A stretch of DNA of 10,560 bases from CAYMUC01 sp964471865 (GTDB lineage Bacteria; Actinomycetota; Acidimicrobiia; Acidimicrobiales; Ilumatobacteraceae), in contig CAYYHU010000051.1 of NCBI GenBank assembly GCA_964471865.1, forward strand, positions 1 through 10,560. The letters are read 5' to 3'. Of this stretch, positions 5,564-10,560 are shown piece by piece. The position numbers and the translations under genes are program-made. Position 1 is the first letter of the stretch. Every line of letters starts with the position of its first letter. The notes below the pieces were generated by a model, which did not search any database, was not told where the DNA came from, and saw only the letters and a program-made list of their open reading frames with translations.

Positions 5564-6490
5564 AAGGTCCCGCGCTCCAGTGTCGCTCGAGGGGTGACGC
5601 AGTTTGCTCATCGCTCGAGCTTCGATCTGACGGATGCGCTCTCGGGTCAGGTTGAAATGCTCTCCAACCTCTTCCAAGGTGCGGGGCTCGCCGCGGTCGA
5701 GACCGAAACGCAACTTGAGGATCTCACGCTCGCGCTCGTCGAGTGGTGCGAGGAGGCGTTGGATCTCCTCGGGCAACAATGCCGTCGCAGCCTCCTCGAA
5801 CGGACTCGCCGCCGATCGGTCCTCCACGACATCTCCGAGTTCGGCGTCACCGTCTTCACGCAACGGCTCCGACAGCGACAAGGGCTCAGCCGCGAACCGC
5901 AACGCCTCGGTGACTTTGTCCTCGGGCATCTCGACCTCACGGGCGAGCTCCGCGAGAGTCGCAGGGCGTCCGAGCTTCAACTCGAGGCGGCTACGCGCCT
6001 TTTGCAGCCGAGCGAGGGTGTCGCCGGCATGGACCGGAAGCCGGATCGTGCGTCCCGTATTCGCAATGCCTCGCGTGATGGCCTGTCGGATCCACCAGGT
6101 GGCATACGTCGAGAACTTGAAGCCTTTTCGCCAGTCGAACTTCTCAACGGCATGCATGAGGCCCAAGTTCCCTTCCTGGATGAGATCCAGCAGGGGGAGG
6201 CCCGAGGCCTGATATTTCTTGGCGATCGAGACCACGAGACGAAGGTTGGACTGCACGAAGGCCCGCTCCGCCTCTTCGCCGTCCTTGGCGAGGTTGCGCA
6301 GGCGTCGCTTCTCGGCCGCAGTGATGTCTTTGCCGGCCTGCTCGAGTTCGCCAGCGGCCTCCTTGCCGGCCTCGATGGCCTTGGCAAGTCGTACCTCGTC
6401 ATCCTTGGTGAGCAGGGTGTACTGGCCGATGTCGGTGAGGTAGAGACGGACGAGGTCCTCTTCGTCTCGCTCGACACGGTCTTTCGCCAC
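5552..6490 (-). CDS. Sigma-70 family RNA polymerase sigma factor (group 1/2, no region 1.1)
   Basis: RNA polymerase sigma subunit of 312 residues for promoter recognition. Region 1.2 is at about 12-42 (DLVRLYLTDIGQYTLLTKDD). Region 2.1-2.2 contains SNLRLVVSIAKKYQ at 81-94 and the rpoD-box stretch LLDLIQEGNLGLMHAVEKFD. Region 2.3-2.4 has FSTYATWWIRQAITRGIA at 126-143, with Gln136 and Thr139 in the positions that read the -10 element. Region 3 begins TIRLPVH. Region 4.2 has TLEEVGEHFNLTRERIRQIE at 271-290, followed by ARAMSKLRHPS. These match primary-type sigma factors and predict canonical -35/-10 promoters. The N-terminal region 1.1 is absent and the size is near that of group 2 factors such as SigB, so whether it is the main housekeeping sigma or a paralogue cannot be settled here. 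The GTG start at 6488-6490 has GGAGGAG just upstream. Confidence 0.95.
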   Translation of the reverse strand: MAKDRVERDEEDLVRLYLTDIGQYTLLTKDDEVRLAKAIEAGKEAAGELEQAGKDITAAEKRRLRNLAKDGEEAERAFVQSNLRLVVSIAKKYQASGLPLLDLIQEGNLGLMHAVEKFDWRKGFKFSTYATWWIRQAITRGIANTGRTIRLPVHAGDTLARLQKARSRLELKLGRPATLAELAREVEMPEDKVTEALRFAAEPLSLSEPLREDGDAELGDVVEDRSAASPFEEAATALLPEEIQRLLAPLDEREREILKLRFGLDRGEPRTLEEVGEHFNLTRERIRQIEARAMSKLRHPSSDTGARDLLAV

Positions 6491-6495
6491 GGGCT

Positions 6496-6502
6496 CTCCT
6501 CC
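6496..6502 (-). promoter_or_regulatory. Ribosome binding site of the sigma factor gene
   Basis: GGAGGAG on the minus strand ends 5 nt before the GTG at 6488-6490. It supports the GTG start over the next in-frame candidates. Confidence 0.75.
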
Positions 6503-6516
6503 GGTGGTGAGTGACT

Positions 6517-6531
6517 ACCGTCATGTACGGT
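6517..6531. promoter_or_regulatory. Inverted repeat in the sigma factor 5' region
   Basis: ACCGT-CATGT-ACGGT forms a 5-bp-arm inverted repeat in the divergent spacer, 27 nt upstream of the sigma GTG. It could be an operator or overlap the sigma promoter. The sequence is seen; the role is inference. The arms are short enough to be chance. Confidence 0.3.
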
Positions 6532-6635
6532 GGCCAGGACGTCATCACCCTACCGACGTCGTCAAGAGCCCCCTCGTGGCGGAGCCACCCGCACTGCCAT
6601 CATCTCAGATCGCGATAGGTCTCAGTCTGATATCG

Positions 6636-6665
6636 GTGTCAGTGTTGAGCCCGGCTCGGTAGGCT
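6636..6665 (+). promoter_or_regulatory. Candidate promoter of the Bax inhibitor-1 family gene
   Basis: GTGTCA (6636-6641) and TAGGCT (6660-6665) with an 18-bp spacer partly match the -35/-10 consensus. The -10 ends 6 nt before the ATG at 6672, and there is no Shine-Dalgarno between them, so a leaderless mRNA starting at the ATG is a consistent reading. Assigned by eye only. Confidence 0.35.
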
Positions 6666-6671
6666 TCGCGC

Positions 6672-7553
6672 ATGTCAAATCCATTGCTCAACGACCGCTC
6701 GATGGCCCGTGCAGTGGACCGGGGTGTCGAACAGGGATCCTGGGCGCCGCCTTCGGGTGCGCCACTCGCCAATGATCAGGTGGGTTGGAACCCCACGATC
6801 ATGCCTCCGCCCGGCGATACCCGAACGGTGTCGGGGGGACCGGTCACCGATGGACCGGTGACGCCCTGGCATCGCGAAACGATGACCGTGGGCGGTGTGG
6901 CCAGCGCCGGCATGGTGCTGTTCGCCCTCTTGTTGATCTCAGCCGCTTTCGGATGGGCGGCGGTCAAGACCTCCGAGAGCGAGGTGTACGAATTCCCGGC
7001 GCTCGCCACCGTGGGCATCCTCGCCGGACTCGGAGCGGTCTTGGTGAGCGTGTTCCGGCCGATGTGGGCTCGGTTCCTCGGCCCGATCTACGCGCTGGGT
7101 CAGGGCTTTGCCGTCGGTGCGATCTCGAAGTCCTTCGAGACCTACTACGACGGGATCGTCGTTCAGGCCGCCGGCGCGACCGTGGCGGTCTTCCTCGTGA
7201 TGCTGGTGCTCTACCGCACCAACATCATCAAGGTGACGGATCGGTTCCGCCGCATCGTCGTGGGCGCCACGCTCGGGGTCGCGGTGTTCTACGGAGTGAG
7301 CCTGTTGATCAACCTGTTCGGGGGGAACGTGTCGTTCCTCACCAGCTCGAGCGGACTCTCGATCGGATTCAGCATCCTCGTGGCGGGGTTGGCGGCATTC
7401 AATTTGGCCTTGGACTTCGACATGATCGAACGGGGTGCCCGCGAGGGTTACCCCAAGCAGATGGAGTGGTTCGCAGCCCTGGGTCTGCTCGTCACGATCG
7501 TGTGGCTCTACCTCGAGATCCTGCGGCTTCTCGCCAAGTTGCGCGAACGCTGA
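6672..7553 (+). CDS. Bax inhibitor-1/YccA family membrane protein
   Basis: Integral membrane protein of 293 residues in the actinobacterial Bax inhibitor-1 (YccA-like) group. A Pro/Gly-rich cytoplasmic N-terminus of about 70 residues leads into seven predicted helices: near 73-95, 109-127, 134-152, 161-181, 194-216, 228-246 and 264-288. Family landmarks are LDFDMIERGAREGYPKQMEW (247-266), with Asp248 and Asp250, and the last helix (WFAALGLLVTIVWLYLEI). The family includes the calcium-leak channel BsYetJ and the E. coli FtsH-associated protein YccA; the substrate here is unknown. The ATG at 6672 follows a candidate promoter with no leader. The next gene starts 4 nt after the stop, so the two probably share a transcript. 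The family call is firm; the physiological role is not known. Confidence 0.92.
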   Translation: MSNPLLNDRSMARAVDRGVEQGSWAPPSGAPLANDQVGWNPTIMPPPGDTRTVSGGPVTDGPVTPWHRETMTVGGVASAGMVLFALLLISAAFGWAAVKTSESEVYEFPALATVGILAGLGAVLVSVFRPMWARFLGPIYALGQGFAVGAISKSFETYYDGIVVQAAGATVAVFLVMLVLYRTNIIKVTDRFRRIVVGATLGVAVFYGVSLLINLFGGNVSFLTSSSGLSIGFSILVAGLAAFNLALDFDMIERGAREGYPKQMEWFAALGLLVTIVWLYLEILRLLAKLRER

Positions 7554-7557
7554 TCCC

Positions 7558-8229
7558 GTGGGCGTCTCACCTCGCCTCGGCGAGAGTGCGGCACTGGGAG
7601 CACTCGGCGCGGTCCTGGGGGCCGGCACCGGCCGACTCGTCGGAGCCGCCCCGCTCGGCGCCCTCATCGGAGGCGGCAACGGTCTCGTTGCGGGATGGGC
7701 CCAGGTCTATGACGGATCCACACGGCGAGGCCGACTCGCCTTCGTGCTCGATTCCACCTGGTCGCTGACGATGACGGCGGCGGGACTGATGGTGCATGGA
7801 CTCAGTCACCTTCGGGGCCTGGGTCGTGGTGGACCCGGATATCTGGACTCGTGGAGTCATCGCCAGAATCGTTTCGTCTACCGCCAGGGCTGGTCGGTAC
7901 GGCGGGGATACGCCATGGCGATCGGAAACGTGATCACCGGCGCTGGAGATCCCACGACAGGTGAGGCCACATCCCGGCGACGCTGGCTGGTGGACGATCA
8001 CGAAAACGTCCACATCGATCAGGCTCGATGGTTCGGTCCGTTGTTTCCGCTCGCGTACGGCGGTTGGAGCGTCCTCGCGGCAGTCTGGGCGGTGATCTCG
8101 TGGCCTCGGGTTCGCGCCCAGCGCTCGCTCACCGCCCACATCGATGCTCTGGCGTATCGCAGCAATCCGTTCGAGCGATGGGCCTACGCCCATCAGGCGC
8201 GCCAGGCCTCGCTTCGAGCCGCCTCCTGA
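7558..8229 (+). CDS. Membrane protein with glycine zipper and HExxH zincin-like motif
   Basis: Protein of 223 residues starting at GTG 7558, 4 nt after the Bax inhibitor-1 stop. The frame is open further upstream, but that part lies over the previous gene. Residues 12-48 form a Gly/Ala-rich glycine zipper (ALGALGAVLGAGTG... to GLVAGWA), followed by a hydrophobic segment near 66-80. Then come GYAMAIGNVITGAG (117-130) and DDHENVHIDQARWFGPLFPL at 146-165, where HENVH (148-152) fits HExxH. A membrane helix spans about 166-181. Near the C-terminus SNPFERWAY (202-210) resembles the NPFExxAY segment that I recall following HExxH-xxQ-xxxGPLF in a family of uncharacterised bacterial proteins. A zinc-dependent peptidase fold with Glu206 as a possible third ligand is inference. 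No activity is known to me. Confidence 0.75.
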   Translation: MGVSPRLGESAALGALGAVLGAGTGRLVGAAPLGALIGGGNGLVAGWAQVYDGSTRRGRLAFVLDSTWSLTMTAAGLMVHGLSHLRGLGRGGPGYLDSWSHRQNRFVYRQGWSVRRGYAMAIGNVITGAGDPTTGEATSRRRWLVDDHENVHIDQARWFGPLFPLAYGGWSVLAAVWAVISWPRVRAQRSLTAHIDALAYRSNPFERWAYAHQARQASLRAAS

Positions 8230-8261
8230 TCTCGTCGGTGGTCGGGTGGGAACCTGGCGGT

Positions 8262-9230
8262 TCAGGTCACGCTGCGGCAGAACTCGATCAGCAACTCATT
8301 GACCTCATCAGGCCGTTCTTGTTGAGTCCAATGCCCGGCGCCTTCGAGGAGATGGCTTCCTCGGAAATCCCCGAGGCCCTCCATGAGCGCCAGGATCTCG
8401 GTGCGGCCCGCGATCACGGCGTCGTGGGTTCCTCCGATGAACATCGTGGGCATCGTGATCGGAGAGGATCCCAGTGCTGAGGTCAGGTCGTGGTCGGCAT
8501 CGAGGTTGCGATACCAATTCAGCGGACCACGAAACCCGCTGGCAGTGAACGCGTCGACGTACTGGGCGAGGTCCTGTGCGCTCAACCATGCCGGCAACGC
8601 GTCAGGAGGATCGGGGAACTGGTCGAGAAAGCCCGTTCCCTCCACGGGCAACGGTTCGGTCACGCGACTGTCGAAAGCCTCACCAGACGCCCCCCACAGA
8701 ATCCGCCACATGGTCGCGGCGATATCGGCTTCGAGTTCGGCCTCGGGGGGACCGACCTGTTGGAAGTACGTCATGTAGAAGAAGCGGTCCGCAAAGGCGG
8801 CTCGGAAGAGTTCGGTAGGTGGTGCCGGCCACGGTGTGTAGGGAACGCTGATCGCCACCGCACCCAGACAGGCTGTTGGATCGAGTCGGGCGAGATCCCA
8901 GATCAGCAACGCTCCCCAGTCGTGACCCACGTAGATGGCTTGGTCGGCACCGACATGACGAGCCAGGGCGGTGAGGTCTCCCGTGAGGTGATCACTGCGG
9001 TACGCCTCGATGGCCGAGGGCGCGCTCGAACGGGCATATCCGCGTTGATCGGGAGCGAGGACATGAAACCCGGCTCGAGCGAGCGCCGGAATCTGATGCC
9101 GCCATGACCAGGACGTCTCGGGAAATCCGTGGGCCAACACCACGACGGGATCGCCGGGCCGACCGGCGTGGGTCACATCCAGCGACACCGCTGCGAGATC
9201 GACGCGGTCGCGCTGCACCGAGACGCTCAT
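8262..9230 (-). CDS. Alpha/beta hydrolase, epoxide-hydrolase-like
   Basis: Cytoplasmic alpha/beta-fold hydrolase of 322 residues, close in pattern to soluble epoxide hydrolases, which open epoxides to diols. Visible elements: the oxyanion motif HGFPETSWSWRHQ from 34; LAPDQRGYARSS at 58-69; the nucleophile elbow GHDWG at 102-106 with Asp104, as expected for epoxide hydrolases or haloalkane dehalogenases rather than serine esterases; lid tyrosines in TYFQQVG (Tyr155) and NWYRN (Tyr240); the acid Asp270 in GGTHDAVI; and the base His300 in GAGHWTQQERP. Two lid tyrosines plus HGFPE favour epoxide hydrolase over dehalogenase. The substrate is unknown. The ATG at 9228-9230 overlaps the stop of the upstream gene (ATGA), so it is the last gene of a three-gene minus-strand operon. 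It converges with the HENVH gene across 32 bp. Confidence 0.9.
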   Translation of the reverse strand: MSVSVQRDRVDLAAVSLDVTHAGRPGDPVVVLAHGFPETSWSWRHQIPALARAGFHVLAPDQRGYARSSAPSAIEAYRSDHLTGDLTALARHVGADQAIYVGHDWGALLIWDLARLDPTACLGAVAISVPYTPWPAPPTELFRAAFADRFFYMTYFQQVGPPEAELEADIAATMWRILWGASGEAFDSRVTEPLPVEGTGFLDQFPDPPDALPAWLSAQDLAQYVDAFTASGFRGPLNWYRNLDADHDLTSALGSSPITMPTMFIGGTHDAVIAGRTEILALMEGLGDFRGSHLLEGAGHWTQQERPDEVNELLIEFCRSVT

Positions 9231-9670
9231 GACGACGAAGTGGGCGTGAGTGCGATCCGGAGACGGCCGAGATCATCGAGCAGGCGAGCGATCAGCCGAG
9301 CCGTCGGGCCATCGAGTCGGGCATCGATGCTGTTGTTCCAGGCTGCCAGTTCCTCGATCCAGTCGGTGAGGAGATCGTGCAGGGCCTCGAGAGCCAGGGG
9401 AGTCGGTCCACTGTCGGCCAATGCGGCGACAGCTCCGCTGCGGGGATGGCTGGCGAGGTCCTCATCGGTCTCGGATCGATAGCCCGAGAGATCGGGTGTG
9501 CGCTGCGCCCATTCCGTGGCGTGGCGAGCGAGATCGGTGGAGACCGCTGCCAGCACCACTCGGACATCGGGTGGTTGAGCCGTGGCAGTCCAGCGCCCCG
9601 TCACTTCGAAGAGTCGTTCCGCCAACCAGCCATGGTGCCGGCATCGGCGCTCGAGCTCGAGGATCGGCAT
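9227..9670 (-). CDS. Small all-helical protein of unknown function
   Basis: Protein of 147 residues, starting at the ATG at 9668-9670. It is 14 nt downstream of the AarF-like gene, with GGTGGA as a weak Shine-Dalgarno. The frame is open further upstream, but only as a shadow of the kinase gene. It looks like a helical bundle: LELERRCRHHGWLAERLFEV (4-23), then VRVVLAAVSTDLARHATEWA (36-55), an acidic linker around SETDEDLASH, then ALEALHDLLTDWIEELAAW (93-111) and TARLIARLLDDLGRLRIA (123-140). The RHHGWLAE and ARHATEW patterns hint at a ferritin-like bundle, but the paired ExxH metal ligands are not clear. Its stop overlaps the hydrolase start by 4 bp. I do not recognise a named family. Its position between an AarF kinase and a hydrolase gives no firm function. 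Confidence 0.72.
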   Translation of the reverse strand: MPILELERRCRHHGWLAERLFEVTGRWTATAQPPDVRVVLAAVSTDLARHATEWAQRTPDLSGYRSETDEDLASHPRSGAVAALADSGPTPLALEALHDLLTDWIEELAAWNNSIDARLDGPTARLIARLLDDLGRLRIALTPTSSS

Positions 9671-9684
9671 CGATTCCACCGAGG

Positions 9685-10560
9685 TCAGGCTACTGCTGAG
9701 CGACGGGACCACCAGAGTTGCTCCTCGGCGCCGAGCGGTGTCGCCGCGGGTGACCCCGGATCGAGGTATTCCATGAGCATGGCGCGCCAGGGGCCATGGG
9801 CTCGTAGCTGCGCCAGGACACCGCTGACTCCCCAGACCACCCGGTTCAACACGATGAAGGGAGTGGGAAGATCCAGTACCCGTGCGACCTCGCGGTTGTC
9901 TCCTCGAATCTGGGCCACCTGAGCCAGAGCCGAGGACACGAATTCGGGTTCGAAGGTGAATTCGTCCACGAGGTACGGCCGATACGGGGCGCTGACGTAG
10001 TCGTAGACGGCGCGCGGGTCGACGCCTTCGGTGCGGTCGAGGAACCCGGCGTCGACCATGGCCATCAGGAGCGCTTCGGGGTCCCGATGCACGATGATGC
10101 CGTCGAGGCAGGGCCGTAGGCGTTCCCACTCACCGGGTGCGTACTTCTTCACCATGCCGAAGTCCAAACAGGTGACCGTGCCATCGGACCCGAACAGGAA
10201 GTTGCCGGGATGGGGATCGCCGTTGAAGGTTCCCAAGCGATGAAGTCCGTGTTGAGCGAAACGCCACACGGCTTCACCAGCCGCCTGATGCTGAGCGAAG
10301 GAGCCCTGTGAGAGGAGCTCACCAAAGGACCATCCGTCCACCCATTCGGTGGTCAGGACCCGGGCCGAGGATCGCGACTCGATGACCTCGGGAACCCGCA
10401 GGACCGGGTGACCAGCGAGAGCGCGGTGGAAATACGTCTGATTGGCCGCCTCGATCCGGTAATCGAGTTCCTCGGTCATGCGCGCCCGGAGTTCGTCCAC
10501 GAGAGCGCGGGTGTCGAGACCGGGTAGGGCGAAGGCGCCAGCGACTCGGTAGAGGGCTTG
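9685..10560 (-). CDS. AarF/UbiB (ABC1) family atypical kinase, 5' end beyond window
   Basis: C-terminal 291 residues of an ABC1/ADCK/UbiB-type atypical kinase. The frame is open to the right edge (GLDTRALVDELRARMTEE follows the edge closely), so the start and the N-terminal KxGQ and Lys-containing motifs are outside. A GTG at 10498-10500 is internal and not the start. Visible motifs: EELDYRIEAANQ, the family's ExD-type segment; RVLTTEWVDG, the hinge; FNGDPHPGNFLF, the catalytic-loop equivalent; and VTCLDFGMVKKY, with the metal-binding DFG. The C-terminal part is helical. Known homologues support ubiquinone or other isoprenoid lipid metabolism, but actinobacteria generally lack ubiquinone, so the substrate here is open. 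It leads an operon with the helical protein and the hydrolase. The motifs visible are intact. Confidence 0.9.
   Translation of the reverse strand, partial: QALYRVAGAFALPGLDTRALVDELRARMTEELDYRIEAANQTYFHRALAGHPVLRVPEVIESRSSARVLTTEWVDGWSFGELLSQGSFAQHQAAGEAVWRFAQHGLHRLGTFNGDPHPGNFLFGSDGTVTCLDFGMVKKYAPGEWERLRPCLDGIIVHRDPEALLMAMVDAGFLDRTEGVDPRAVYDYVSAPYRPYLVDEFTFEPEFVSSALAQVAQIRGDNREVARVLDLPTPFIVLNRVVWGVSGVLAQLRAHGPWRAMLMEYLDPGSPAATPLGAEEQLWWSRRSAVA

Noticed and set aside
5594..6514. Long plus-strand open frame (306 codons) antisense to the sigma factor
   Set aside because: It mirrors the sigma factor coding region, which has unmistakable conserved regions on the minus strand. Long antisense frames are expected in high-GC DNA.
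8250..8263. GAACC-TGGC-GGTTC hairpin between the convergent genes as a terminator
   Set aside because: The stem is only 5 bp, there is no T-tract on either side, and it runs into the hydrolase stop codon.
1..10560. CRISPR array, insertion sequence, prophage or defence cassette
   Set aside because: No regularly spaced repeats, transposase motifs, terminal inverted repeats, phage genes or known defence domains were seen on either strand.

Overview
The window is high-GC DNA with dense, actinobacterial-style gene packing: GTG and ATG starts, repeated ATGA stop/start overlaps and short intergenic gaps. The gene families fit an actinobacterium, possibly a lineage such as Acidimicrobiia. That placement is inference; no rRNA or other phylogenetic marker is present.

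Layout. (1) Positions 1-2923, minus strand: part of a Tad/Flp-type pilus (type IVc secretion) operon in the order CpaE/TadZ-like ATPase, TadA/CpaF motor ATPase, TadB-like and TadC-like platform proteins. All junctions are 4-bp stop/start overlaps. The TadC-like gene runs off the left edge, and pilins or other Tad genes would lie beyond it. A GC-rich hairpin sits just upstream of the strong ribosome binding site of the first gene. (2) Positions 3070-4082, minus strand: a multi-pass membrane protein with a duplicated FHxxEH...HxxxN motif. Its stop codon overlaps the start of a 26-residue single-helix membrane peptide. (3) Positions 4203-4295, plus strand: a tRNA for selenocysteine (anticodon UCA, long variable arm). 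No other selenocysteine gene is visible nearby. (4) Positions 4299-5563, plus strand: an intergenic stretch containing several GTGAC elements, then an exported protein with a histidine-rich WHDHRAHW motif and a C-terminal membrane bundle. (5) Positions 5552-6490, minus strand: a sigma-70 factor lacking region 1.1, whose 3' end overlaps the preceding convergent gene by 12 bp. (6) Positions 6672-8229, plus strand: a Bax inhibitor-1/YccA-family membrane protein followed 4 nt later by a glycine-zipper protein with an HExxH motif. (7) Positions 8262-10560, minus strand: a three-gene operon of an AarF/UbiB-type kinase (5' end cut by the window), a small helical protein of unknown function and an epoxide-hydrolase-like alpha/beta hydrolase.

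How the genes work together. The Tad genes form one secretion machine: TadA powers it, TadB/TadC make the membrane platform, and the CpaE-like protein probably positions it. The sigma factor and tRNA-Sec are global expression components. The remaining genes are short, tightly coupled operons. Their small or unknown membrane proteins (the 26-residue peptide, the duplicated His-motif protein, the HENVH protein and the WHDHRAHW protein) are the least explained content. I saw no CRISPR array, insertion sequence, prophage or defence island.
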